Part shown: positions 8,195 to 16,453 of the stretch, piece by piece | Numbering within the stretch: the first letter of the stretch is position 1 | Layout of the letters: every line of letters begins with the position of its first letter | Source: Streptomyces iranensis | Lineage (GTDB): Bacteria; Actinomycetota; Actinomycetes; Streptomycetales; Streptomycetaceae | Assembly: GCF_017874715.1 (NCBI RefSeq) | Contig: NZ_JAGGLR010000036.1 | Span: 1-64,000, forward strand | Length of the DNA stretch: 64,000 nucleotides | Direction of reading: 5' to 3' | Program-made: the position numbers and the translations under genes | The notes under the pieces: generated by a model | Told to the model about the DNA's origin: nothing | What the model saw: the letters and a program-made list of their open reading frames with translations, nothing else | Databases searched by the model: none

Positions 8195-11100
8195 TCAGGG
8201 GCTCCACCAGACCCAGGACATCTCGGCCTTGCGGCGGCACGCGCGGGCCCTGTCCGGCTGTCCCAATTGCTCCAATGCCTCGCCCAGTACGCTCAGGATC
8301 GATCCGCGGCGCCACTTGTTGCCGATGGAGCCGAGCGCCAGTGCCTGCTCGGCATGTGTGGCCGCCTCGGCCGGGTGGTTCGACGCGAGGTACACCTCGG
8401 CCAGCCGGGCGTGGGCGGATCCCTCCCAGAGCCGTTGCCGGTTGTCGTGGAAGGTGCCGAGCGCCTCCAGCAGTTCGCTCACTGCCGCGGCATGCCGTCC
8501 TGCCCGGTGCAGAGCGATTCCCAGGGCGAGTTGGCCATTGGCGATGCGCCAGGTGCTGCCCAGGCTCCGCCGGAGGTCGACTCCCCGCCTGGCGAGTTCG
8601 ACGGCGCTGTCGGCCCGGTCCGTGGCGGCGTGTACACGGGAGAGATTGGACAACACACTGGCCACACAGGCGAGGTTGTCGTCGGCCCGGAAGCCACGCA
8701 GTGCCTCGCGGAGGTGTGCTTCCGCGTCCTCGTAGCGCTGCTGGTAGATCGCTACCACGCCGCGTACGTTCAACGCGTGGCAGGCGGCGGTCAGGTCTCC
8801 CGCGGCAGTCGCGAGCAGGCCCGCGCGGCGGGCTTCGTCGTCGGCCTGCTGCTGGCCCCTGGTGACGGGGAACATCCCCGCCAGCGCCAGGCGGGCCCGG
8901 CCCTCCGCGGCAGTGTCCCCGGCGATGTTGGCGGCATTGCCCACCGAACGGGCCGCCGCCTCGTACTGGAGATAGTGCGTACCGGACTCGACCAGGTCCC
9001 GGGTGACCAGGAGGAGGTCCGCCGCGCGGCGAACGGCCCCTGTCTCCAGGGACTTGGCGCCCTGCTGGGCGCAGGTGAGGAGGCAGTCCGCTTCGCTGAG
9101 GAGCCAGTCCAGCGCGGTGCGGGCGTCGGGGAAGTCCTGACCGGGGCGCTCGGTGGACATCAGGTGGTCGACGAGCCGGTCTCCCGGTCGTCCCATGGCG
9201 TACACGCGTGCCGCCGAGGTCACATAGAAGTCCTGCATGCGCGACATCGCGGCCGCCCGGCCTGCGGGCGGTTCATCCCGCTCGGCGCGGTCGCGCGCGT
9301 AGATGCGCACGAGGTCGTGGTAGCGGTAGCGGCCGGGCTCGGGCGAATGCAGCAGGCTGGTATCGACGAGTGATTCGAGTAATCGCTCGGCCTCTTGCGT
9401 GGTGACGCCGAGGATGGCGGTGGCCGCGGCCAGCGAGATATCAGGTCCATAGGTGAGCGCGAGCAGCCGGAAGGCCCGTGCCTGGGAGGGTCCCAACTGC
9501 GTGTATCCGAACTCGAAGCTCGTCTTGACGGCCAGGTCCCCGGCCCGCAGTTCGTGCAGGCGGCGGTGGGCGTCGGCCAGGCGGTCGGTCAGGTTGCGCA
9601 CGGTCCAGGCGGGGCGGGTCGTCAGCCGGGCGGCGGCGATCCTGATGGCCAGGGGCAGATAGCCGCAGGCGGCGACGGCCTTGCGGCAGGCGTGGGGCTC
9701 GGCCGCGGCCCGCTCGTCGCCGATGATGCGGGTGAACAGGGCCAGTGCCTCGGGCTGGTCCATGATGCTGAGGTCGACCACCCGGGCGCCGTCGAGCCCG
9801 GTCATGGGGGTGCGGCTGGTGATCAGCGCGGCGCAGCTCGGAGAGCCGGGCAGCAGCGGGCGCACCTGTGCCGTGTCGTGGGCGTTGTCCAGCAGGACCA
9901 GCACCCGGCGGTCGGCCAGGACCGAGCGGTACAGCGCCGCCCGGTCGGGCAACCCCTCCGGGATCTCCGCGGGCGGGGTGCCCAGCGCACGGAGGAAGGT
10001 GCCCAGTACGGCCGCGGGGTCGGCGGGCTGGGCGTGGTGGCCGATGAGATCGACGAACAGCTGCCCGTCGGGGAACCGCTCCCGGACCGCCTGCGCGACG
10101 CACACGGCCAGGGCCGTCTTGCCCACCCCGCCGAGCCCCTGCACCACGGAGATCGTCATCACCGTCCCCCGGGTGAGCCGCAGCCGCTTCCGCAAGGTGT
10201 CCATGACGGCGGTGCGTCCGGTGAAGTCGCCGAGTTTCGCCGGGAGTTGTGCCGGACGTGGCGCGGGTGTGGCCGTGGGTACGGCCTTGGTCCCGGCCGG
10301 GAGCCTTCGTGGCCCGGCGAGTGTGGGGTCGGCGCGCAGGATGCGCTGATGGAGCCGGGCGAGCTCCGCGCTGGGCGCCACGCCGAGTTCCTCGGACAGC
10401 AGGCGGCGGGTGTCGGTGTACACACCCAGCGCCTCTGCCTGTCGGCCGCTGCGGTAGAGCGCCGTCATCAGCAGCGTGCGCAATCGCTCCCGCAGTGGGT
10501 GCTCCGCGGTCAGCGCGGTCAGCTCCGAGACCGCATCGGCGTGCAGGCCCAGTTCCAGGTCGAGATCGAGGCGCGCCTCCAGCAGGGTCAGGCGCCACTG
10601 CTCCAGACGGGCGCGCTGGGCCTCGGCGTACGGGCCGGGAACTCCGGCCAGCGGCCGCCCCTCCCACAGCTCCACCGCCATGTGCAGCAGCTTCCGCGCG
10701 CCGGTCGACTCCCCTTCCGCGCGGGCACGTTTCGCTCGTGTCTCGTAGTCCTCGCACACCGCGAGGTCCAGTGCTCCGGGCCGTATCCGCAGCGCGTACC
10801 CTCCCGCCTCCGACACCAGGACACCGGGCCCCAGCGCTCGGCGAAGGCGGAAGGCGTGGGTGCGTAAGCTGGCGATCGCCTGAGGTGGCGGGGTCTCGCC
10901 CCACACCCCGTCGACCAGCTCGCTCGCGGTGGCGGTGCGTCCGCGCAGCAGGAGCACACACAACACGGCGCGCTCCAGCGGCCTGAGGACCGGGAGCCCC
11001 TGCTCACCACGCCAGATGCGAACGGGCCCCAGTACGGCGAACCGCAACGCCGAGCCCGCGCCACCGGATGCCGATGGGCCGCGGTGCCGCCGGGGGAGGG

Positions 11101-11434
11101 GGAAACCGAGGTGTTCCAGCGATGCGCCGAACATGTCCTCGAGCACCCGTTGGCTCGACGGCCCCGGGTACGGCGGATCAGGCTCACGCCACCGGTGGAA
11201 TTGCCGGGCCGTCACCTGCTCCGGCTCTCCCAGACGGGCGGCGACGTTGGCGTAGACCGCGAGAAACACCGCGGGGTGAGCCCACTGACGCTCCTCGCAC
11301 AGTCGCCCGAATACGGTTTGCCCCAATGCCGCCACGCCCCGGTGCCGCCGATTTCGTTCTGCCGGACCCTCGAAAACACCGTAGTCCCAGGCTGAACCAC
11401 TCGCAGCACACAACCAGCCGAAAGTCTGATGCAA
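8195..11434 (-). CDS. AfsR/SARP-family regulator with extra N-terminal XRE-like domain
   Basis: 1079 residues. Order: an XRE/transcription-factor-like segment (about 35-112), OmpR-type winged helix (130-222), BTAD (228-372), NB-ARC ATPase (Walker A GLGGVGKTAL, about 430-440; LLDNAHD as Walker B), then TPR-like repeats (about 780-1065). The NB-ARC and TPR parts match AfsR-type SARPs, which activate secondary-metabolite genes. The N-terminal segment resembles the head of Streptomyces XRE-type proteins and is not usual in SARPs. ATG at 11434 has a good ribosome site (GCGGGAG then 6 nt); an in-frame GTG at 11335 is the alternative. No biosynthetic cluster is adjacent, so its target may be elsewhere. 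Confidence 0.88.
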   Translation of the reverse strand: MHQTFGWLCAASGSAWDYGVFEGPAERNRRHRGVAALGQTVFGRLCEERQWAHPAVFLAVYANVAARLGEPEQVTARQFHRWREPDPPYPGPSSQRVLEDMFGASLEHLGFPLPRRHRGPSASGGAGSALRFAVLGPVRIWRGEQGLPVLRPLERAVLCVLLLRGRTATASELVDGVWGETPPPQAIASLRTHAFRLRRALGPGVLVSEAGGYALRIRPGALDLAVCEDYETRAKRARAEGESTGARKLLHMAVELWEGRPLAGVPGPYAEAQRARLEQWRLTLLEARLDLDLELGLHADAVSELTALTAEHPLRERLRTLLMTALYRSGRQAEALGVYTDTRRLLSEELGVAPSAELARLHQRILRADPTLAGPRRLPAGTKAVPTATPAPRPAQLPAKLGDFTGRTAVMDTLRKRLRLTRGTVMTISVVQGLGGVGKTALAVCVAQAVRERFPDGQLFVDLIGHHAQPADPAAVLGTFLRALGTPPAEIPEGLPDRAALYRSVLADRRVLVLLDNAHDTAQVRPLLPGSPSCAALITSRTPMTGLDGARVVDLSIMDQPEALALFTRIIGDERAAAEPHACRKAVAACGYLPLAIRIAAARLTTRPAWTVRNLTDRLADAHRRLHELRAGDLAVKTSFEFGYTQLGPSQARAFRLLALTYGPDISLAAATAILGVTTQEAERLLESLVDTSLLHSPEPGRYRYHDLVRIYARDRAERDEPPAGRAAAMSRMQDFYVTSAARVYAMGRPGDRLVDHLMSTERPGQDFPDARTALDWLLSEADCLLTCAQQGAKSLETGAVRRAADLLLVTRDLVESGTHYLQYEAAARSVGNAANIAGDTAAEGRARLALAGMFPVTRGQQQADDEARRAGLLATAAGDLTAACHALNVRGVVAIYQQRYEDAEAHLREALRGFRADDNLACVASVLSNLSRVHAATDRADSAVELARRGVDLRRSLGSTWRIANGQLALGIALHRAGRHAAAVSELLEALGTFHDNRQRLWEGSAHARLAEVYLASNHPAEAATHAEQALALGSIGNKWRRGSILSVLGEALEQLGQPDRARACRRKAEMSWVWWSP

Positions 11435-11526
11435 AACTCCCGCTCGCCCGGGGAATTTCGTAATCCGGTTGAACGTCTATTCGATCGGCCGACGATTCCG
11501 TGCATTTTTCTGTCTAGACTTCCGGC

Positions 11527-12057
11527 GTGAACGACACCACACACACCATACGGATCAGACCGGGCGATCCGGCCGACGCGCCAGCGGTGCTGGACATGCT
11601 CGACGCCGCGGTGGTCTGGATGAACGGTCGCGGCAACACCGAGCAGTGGGGCACGACGCCGTACTCGCGGCGGCCCGGGGGAGTGGCGCGGGTCGAGCGG
11701 TATCTGACCGAGAACGCCCCGTTCATCGCGGAGTTGGGCGGGGCGCCTGTCGGAGCCCTGGTGCTGGACTCCGGGCCCAGTTCGCAGATGCCGATCGCCC
11801 CGGCCGGCGAACCCGAGCGATACGTGCGGCTGCTGATCTCCGACCGGCGGCACGCCGGCCGGGGCATCGGGGCGGCGCTGCTGTCCCACGCCGCGGAGGA
11901 GACCCGGCGGGCCGGAGTGGGGCTGCTGCGGGTCGATTGCTGGGCGGGCGGCGGGGGCGAACTGGTCGCGTTCTACGAGCGCAACGGTTTCACGTCCACC
12001 GAGCGCTTCCTGTCCGGGGCGTGGCCGGGGCAGGTGCTGGCGCGGCGGGTCGACTGA
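11527..12057 (+). CDS. GNAT-family acetyltransferase
   Basis: 176 residues from GTG at 11527. The fold is GNAT: acetyl-CoA loop RHAGRGIGAALL (about 118-129), beta-strand LLRVDCWAG and the final FYERNGFTS motif. It transfers an acetyl group from acetyl-CoA to an amine; the target is not evident. It is divergent from the SARP gene across 92 bp of AT-rich promoter DNA and convergent with the VOC gene, with a shared hairpin between. The gene stands alone, so context says little about its substrate. Confidence 0.88.
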   Translation: MNDTTHTIRIRPGDPADAPAVLDMLDAAVVWMNGRGNTEQWGTTPYSRRPGGVARVERYLTENAPFIAELGGAPVGALVLDSGPSSQMPIAPAGEPERYVRLLISDRRHAGRGIGAALLSHAAEETRRAGVGLLRVDCWAGGGGELVAFYERNGFTSTERFLSGAWPGQVLARRVD

Positions 12058-12063
12058 CGTGTG

Positions 12064-12094
12064 CGGGGCGCCGCCCATGCGGTCCGGCGCCCCG
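12064..12094. terminator. Bidirectional terminator hairpin
   Basis: CGGGGCGCC and GGCGCCCCG are perfect 9-bp arms around a 13-nt loop. The hairpin lies between the convergent GNAT (ends 12057) and VOC (ends 12102) genes. There is no T-tract, as is common in streptomycetes. Confidence 0.6.
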
Positions 12095-12101
12095 GACTCC
12101 G

Positions 12102-12512
12102 TTACGCGTCGCCGGTTTCGGCGGCCGGGCGGGGGCCGCCGAAACCGTGGGCGGAGAGGTCGAACCAGTTGCCCTCCGGGTCGATGGCCCGGTATTCGGC
12201 GAACGGGCGGTTGGTGAAGCGCTCGGCGGGCTCATCGGCGCCCGAGGCGACCAGAGCGGCGGATGTCTCGGACGTGTCGGCGACATGGAAACCGAAGTGG
12301 TTCATGCCCAACGGGGTTTCGCCGTCGAGCCGATGCTTGATCAGCGCGAGGGTGAGATACCCGTCGGATAGGAAGCAGCTGCCATCGGGATCCCGGTGGA
12401 AGAGCTCCATGTCGAAGATTCCGCTGTAGAACTCGGCCAGCTTCTCGGGGTCACGGGCGACGATGGCCAGATGCCGCAATTTGGGCCGGTCCGGGGTGGA
12501 CGCGTCAGACAT
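12102..12512 (-). CDS. VOC (glyoxalase/dioxygenase superfamily) protein
   Basis: 136 residues from ATG at 12512, chosen for GGAGGA eight bases upstream. It has two beta-alpha-beta-beta-beta units: RHLAIVARDPEKLAEFY at the N-terminus and MNHFGFHVAD in the second half. The closing strand carries IDPEGNWFDLS, where the metal-ligand Glu often sits. VOC enzymes include lyases, dioxygenases and resistance proteins; which of these applies is not clear. The 5' leader contains four imperfect 22-bp tandem repeats, so expression may be specially controlled. Confidence 0.82.
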   Translation of the reverse strand: MSDASTPDRPKLRHLAIVARDPEKLAEFYSGIFDMELFHRDPDGSCFLSDGYLTLALIKHRLDGETPLGMNHFGFHVADTSETSAALVASGADEPAERFTNRPFAEYRAIDPEGNWFDLSAHGFGGPRPAAETGDA

Positions 12513-12567
12513 GGGCAATTCCTCCAGCGGTCGGAAACCGGCGGGGTGGCCGGTCGGGGGCGGGAAG

Positions 12568-12658
12568 CAAGGTGTGGAACGGCGGGAATCAAGGTGTGGA
12601 ACGGCGGGAATCAAGGTGTGTGGAACGGCGGGAATCATGGTGTGGAACGCGGTGGGAT
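12568..12658. repeat. Four imperfect 22-24-bp tandem repeats upstream of the VOC gene
   Basis: Units at 12568-12589, 12590-12611, 12612-12635 and 12636-12658 share the core CAAGGTGTGGAACGGCGG. Units 1 and 2 are identical, unit 3 carries an extra TG, and unit 4 has drifted. The array lies 55 bp upstream of the VOC start and just after the stop of the next gene. It could be a regulator-binding array or simple slippage. Confidence 0.85.
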
Positions 12659-12666
12659 CACCGACC

Positions 12667-13284
12667 TCACACCCCGACCACGGCCCGGGTCCGTATCCGC
12701 AGCGGGAGTTCGGCGCACGGAAGGTGAGGGCTCTCGGGTGGGGGCGGCGCCCAGGCGGCGAGGGCGTGGTACATGACGTCGCCGCGACGCTCCAGGTAGC
12801 AGATGAGATTGACGGGCCAGCCGGTGTTGCCAAAGACGTGCTGATCCATCGGGGTCGGGCGCTCGCTGAGGATGAGCTGCCGCTCCTCCGGTGGGCCGAT
12901 GCGATGCCAGTCGGGGTGCATATGCACGGACCCCAGGATCTCCAGACCGTCGGCTTCGGCCTCGCGTGAGGCCCTCAGCAGGTCGTGGGAGTCGATCCAC
13001 CAGCCACGTGTCTCGTTCTCGTACGCCGGGCCGAAGAGCGGCACGATCGACTCGGTGAACTCGCGGCGCGCGGCCGGGTCGGTGGTACGGGCATTGCGGC
13101 CGAACGCGACGCGCTCGACGGTCAAGGTCGCCTGGTCCGCCGAGCCCACGAGGAGGGCGAAGCACGGCAGCGGTGTTTCGGAGGTGATGCGCTGGTACTC
13201 ACCGACGGCCACCTCGAGAAATTCATCGAGCGCCCGATCCTCTACCAGGACCGTACAACATTCACCTAAGTGCGACGCGCGCAT
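12667..13284 (-). CDS. JAB/MPN-like protein (putative metallo-isopeptidase fold)
   Basis: 205 residues from ATG at 13284, preceded by AGGTGG. Residues about 118-145 read LEILGSVHMHPDWHR, with a Ser and Asp further on (LSERPTPMD). This resembles the JAMM metal motif (His-x-His followed by Ser and Asp), but the spacing differs from the textbook form. The start RASHLGECCTVLVEDRALDEF fits a small standalone JAB protein. Such proteins in bacteria cut ubiquitin-like or sulfur-carrier tails; no such partner gene is nearby. The function is uncertain. It is transcribed in the same direction as the VOC gene, separated by the repeat array. Confidence 0.6.
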   Translation of the reverse strand: MRASHLGECCTVLVEDRALDEFLEVAVGEYQRITSETPLPCFALLVGSADQATLTVERVAFGRNARTTDPAARREFTESIVPLFGPAYENETRGWWIDSHDLLRASREAEADGLEILGSVHMHPDWHRIGPPEERQLILSERPTPMDQHVFGNTGWPVNLICYLERRGDVMYHALAAWAPPPPESPHLPCAELPLRIRTRAVVGV

Positions 13285-13429
13285 GTCAAACCACCTATGG
13301 GGGTGTGGATGTCGAATGCGGTGGGGGTGCGGAGCCGTCGTACTGTACCCCGGTATTCTTTTGGACTCAAACGGCATCCACGAACTTCCAGGTGGCCGGG
13401 GTGGGTCGGCAGTCTCGGTACCGCAAGCC

Positions 13430-13457
13430 GGGCGGCGCGGTCCACCCCGCGCCGCCC
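13430..13457 (-). terminator. Terminator of the lysine-catabolism operon
   Basis: GGGCGGCGCGG (13430-13440) and CCGCGCCGCCC (13447-13457) are perfect 11-bp arms with a 6-nt loop, 16 bp after the ALDH stop. The strong hairpin probably ends the 17.6 to 13.5 kb transcript. Confidence 0.75.
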
Positions 13458-13472
13458 ACACCACCCGTCTGA

Positions 13473-15002
13473 TCAGAGGAAGCTGACGCCCTGGGCGAGG
13501 GAGAGTTCGCTGGAGTAGTTGATGGTGTTGGTGGCCGAGCGCATATACGCCTTCCAGGCGTCGGAGCCGGACTCCCGGCCGCCGCCGGTGTCCTTCTCGC
13601 CGCCGAAGGCACCGCCGATCTCGGCTCCCGAGGTGCCGATGTTGACGTTGGCGATGCCGCAGTCGGAGCCTGCGGCGGACAGGAAGATCTCGGCTTCCCG
13701 CTGGTCGCGGGTGAAGATGCTGGACGACAGGCCCTGGGGGACGTCGTTGTGCAGCGCGATCGCCTCCTCGAGGGTGTCGTACGTGAGGACGTACAGGATC
13801 GGAGCGAAGGTCTCCTCCCTTACGACGTCCGTCTGTGCGTCGACGCGGACGAGGACCGGCTCCACATAGGCGGCCGCGGGGGCGGCCTCGGCCAGGCGCC
13901 GGTTCCCGCCCGCGAGGATCTTGCCGCCCTGGGCCCGGACACTGGTGAGGGCGCTGTTCATGGTGTCGAGGGCCGCGGCGGAGATGAGCGGGCCGACCAG
14001 CGTGGTGTCCGCGAACGGATCGCCGATGGGGAGCTTGCCGTAGGCGGCGGTCAGCCGCTCGACGAGGGTGTCCGCGATGTCGCGGTGGACGATGAGGCGG
14101 CGCAGCGTCGTACAGCGCTGGCCCGCGGTGCCGGCCGCGGCGAACACGATGCCCTGGATGGCGAGGTCGAGATCGGCGGACGGGGCGACGATGGCCGCGT
14201 TGTTGCCGCCGAGTTCCAGCAGGCTGCGGCCGAAGCGGGCGGCGACACGGGGGCCGACCTCGCGGCCCATGCGGGTGGAACCGGTGGCGCTGACGAGGGC
14301 GACGCGCGGATCGTCGACGAGCTTCTCACCGACCGCGCGGTCACCGAGCAGGAGACGGTGTACGTCGCGGGGCGCGCCGACCTCGTCGGCGGCCCGGCCG
14401 AGCAGATGGTCGCAGGCCAGGGAGATCAGCGGGGTGAGCTCCGAGGGCTTCCAGATCACGGTGTCGCCGCAGACGAGGGCGACGGCGGTGTTCCACGACC
14501 ACACGGCGGCGGGGAAGTTGAAGGCGGAGATGACGCCGACCACGCCGAGCGGGTGCCAGGTCTCGGCCAGCCGGTGGCCGGGACGCTCGGAGGCGATCGT
14601 ACGGCCGTACAGCTGCCGGGACAGGCCGACCGCGAAGTCACAGATATCGATCATCTCCTGGATCTCGCCGAGCGCCTCGGAGCGGATCTTGCCCGCCTCG
14701 ATGGTGACGAGGTCGGCCAGGTCGCCCTTGTGCGCGCGCAGCAACTCGCCGAGGCGGCGCACGAGTTCACCGCGGCGCGGCGCGGGTGTGGTGCGCCAGG
14801 TGAGGAAGGCCGTATGGGATGCCGCGATGGTGTCCTCGGCCTCGGCGTCGGTGGCGGCGGTGAGGCCGAAGAGGTTCTCGCCGGTGAGCGGTGTGCGGGC
14901 GGCGAAGTCGCCGCCCTCGGCCACGTCGACGCCGATGTTGTCGAGGGCGGCGCGGGCGCGGGCGCGCAGTTCGTCCGTGGTGGGCAGTGCGGTGCTGGTC
15001 AT
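13473..15002 (-). CDS. amaB: 2-Aminoadipate semialdehyde / piperideine-6-carboxylate dehydrogenase (ALDH7 family)
   Basis: 509 residues. It carries the ALDH7 signature: catalytic Cys in AGQRCTTLRR, Glu in LELGGNNA, and a C-terminal SGAEIGGAFGGEKDTGGG region that binds the aminoadipate moiety. Family members oxidise 2-aminoadipate 6-semialdehyde (piperideine-6-carboxylate) to 2-aminoadipate with NAD. It is the last gene of a three-gene operon (HglS-type gene 24 nt upstream, FAD oxidase before it), which supports a lysine/pipecolate route. ATG at 15002 has GGAGG upstream. The symbol follows pseudomonad usage. Confidence 0.9.
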   Translation of the reverse strand: MTSTALPTTDELRARARAALDNIGVDVAEGGDFAARTPLTGENLFGLTAATDAEAEDTIAASHTAFLTWRTTPAPRRGELVRRLGELLRAHKGDLADLVTIEAGKIRSEALGEIQEMIDICDFAVGLSRQLYGRTIASERPGHRLAETWHPLGVVGVISAFNFPAAVWSWNTAVALVCGDTVIWKPSELTPLISLACDHLLGRAADEVGAPRDVHRLLLGDRAVGEKLVDDPRVALVSATGSTRMGREVGPRVAARFGRSLLELGGNNAAIVAPSADLDLAIQGIVFAAAGTAGQRCTTLRRLIVHRDIADTLVERLTAAYGKLPIGDPFADTTLVGPLISAAALDTMNSALTSVRAQGGKILAGGNRRLAEAAPAAAYVEPVLVRVDAQTDVVREETFAPILYVLTYDTLEEAIALHNDVPQGLSSSIFTRDQREAEIFLSAAGSDCGIANVNIGTSGAEIGGAFGGEKDTGGGRESGSDAWKAYMRSATNTINYSSELSLAQGVSFL

Positions 15003-15026
15003 GGCGGTCCTCCGGGGAGTGAGGGG

Positions 15027-16424
15027 TCAGCTGAGGGTGCCGGTGAGGCCCAGCTCATGGGCGACGTGTGCGAGGGAGTCGTTCTGCTGCCGCGCGTAGA
15101 GAGCGAAGGGGTCCAGGACGTCGCGGCCGATGGCGCCGGAGAGCCAGTCGGCGTCGTACGCCGTGCCCTGCTGGTCGCCGTGGCGGGTGCCCTCGCCGCT
15201 GAGGTTGGACTGGAAGATCCCGGCGGCGGAGCGGGGCAGGAAGTCCTCGTAGACGATGGGCTCGGCGCGCACCCAGCCCTGCCGCAGCAGTTCGCCGACG
15301 CCGGTGGGCGGCCTGCCGCCGTCGCGGGGCCGGTCGGGGTGGAGGTGGTAGGTGAAGTAGGCCAGCCCCTCGGCGGCGAGTTCCTGTTCACTGCCGGGCA
15401 GGTGCCGCTCCCATACGGCGCGGGCGAGCTCACCGCGGGATGCCGAGGGGTTCCGGGACGCCTGCTCGTCCACGTGGCCGAGGAGTTCGTCGTAGAGGGC
15501 CCGGCCCTCGCGGGTGAGGGCGATGCCACGGGCCTCGACCTCACCGAAGCGGACCCTCAGAGCGCCGCTGATGACACTGCCGTCCGGGGTCCGCATCGCG
15601 CGGGGTTCGGCCAGGGCCCGGAAGGAGGTCTGCCGCAGCAGCACATCGGGGCCCTTCCAGGCCGGCGGGCCCTGAATGGTGTCGATCATCTCGATGCCGC
15701 GGTCGGTCATGCGCCGGTAGAGCTCGTCGATGTCGAGGACGCGCGGGGTGAGGTGGTTGACGTGGGTACTGCGCACGCCGCCGATGTCAGCGGCCACGGC
15801 GGAGATCCGCTCCAGGGTCTCGTACCAGCTCTTGTCGACCGGCTCGGCGGACAGCTCGAACGCCCGCACGGCGAGGTGCAGGAAGCGCTCGGCCTCCTCC
15901 TGGGGCAGCTCCCGCTCGGCGGCGGCACGGTCGGCCAGGGCGAGCAGCTCGGGGGGAAAGAGCTCGCGGTCCGCGAGGAAGGCTTCCAGGCTGACGCGCA
16001 GCTCGGTGTCGAAGAAACGGGGGTCGGCAGGGGTGAGCATGGAGGTGAACACCCGGAAGGGGTTGCGCGCCAGTTCCTCGCCGTCCACCGGCCGGAAGGC
16101 GGTGGAGACGACGGGGACGGCGCTGGCCGCGGCCTCCCGCAGGTCGTAGAAGCCCACCGGGTGCATGCCGAGGGCCCCGAAGATCCGGGCCACTTGCCCC
16201 AACTCCCGTGGCGTGCCGACACGGATGGCCCCGTGGCGCTCGGCCGTCACCCGGCCGATGGACCCGAGACGTGTCGCATCGGCTCCCCGCACGCGCAGGA
16301 CGTCCTCGTTGACCTCGCGCGAGACGTCCACGAGCGTGGTGTAGGCGGGAACCTCCCGCCCGTACATCTCCGACAGCCGGGCCGCGAACGCGGCCCTCAG
16401 CTGCCACTGGCTGAGCGTTGACAT
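15027..16424 (-). CDS. hglS: 2-Oxoadipate dioxygenase/decarboxylase (HglS/YdcJ family, formerly DUF1338)
   Basis: 465 residues, the normal length for HglS. The family converts 2-oxoadipate plus O2 to D-2-hydroxyglutarate and CO2 with a non-haem metal. His64 and Arg68 (AERHGAIR) have the spacing of the metal His and substrate Arg in the Pseudomonas putida enzyme as I recall it, and THVNHLTPRVLDID (220-233) holds the second His region. It sits between the FAD oxidase (29 nt) and the ALDH7 gene (24 nt), which is the expected context. ATG at 16424 follows AAAGG. Confidence 0.9.
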   Translation of the reverse strand: MSTLSQWQLRAAFAARLSEMYGREVPAYTTLVDVSREVNEDVLRVRGADATRLGSIGRVTAERHGAIRVGTPRELGQVARIFGALGMHPVGFYDLREAAASAVPVVSTAFRPVDGEELARNPFRVFTSMLTPADPRFFDTELRVSLEAFLADRELFPPELLALADRAAAERELPQEEAERFLHLAVRAFELSAEPVDKSWYETLERISAVAADIGGVRSTHVNHLTPRVLDIDELYRRMTDRGIEMIDTIQGPPAWKGPDVLLRQTSFRALAEPRAMRTPDGSVISGALRVRFGEVEARGIALTREGRALYDELLGHVDEQASRNPSASRGELARAVWERHLPGSEQELAAEGLAYFTYHLHPDRPRDGGRPPTGVGELLRQGWVRAEPIVYEDFLPRSAAGIFQSNLSGEGTRHGDQQGTAYDADWLSGAIGRDVLDPFALYARQQNDSLAHVAHELGLTGTLS

Positions 16425-16453
16425 GGTTCGGCCTTTCGATCGGGGTTCATGGT

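Noticed and set aside
8195..11434. Antibiotic biosynthesis cluster next to the SARP
   Set aside because: No polyketide, peptide or terpene synthase gene lies anywhere in the window.
12568..12658. Tandem repeats as a CRISPR array
   Set aside because: The units abut with no spacers and no cas genes are near.
13749..16421. 890-codon plus-strand frame
   Set aside because: It is antisense to the ALDH7 and HglS-type genes, a common effect of high GC. The translation is Gly/Glu/Val-rich with no motif.
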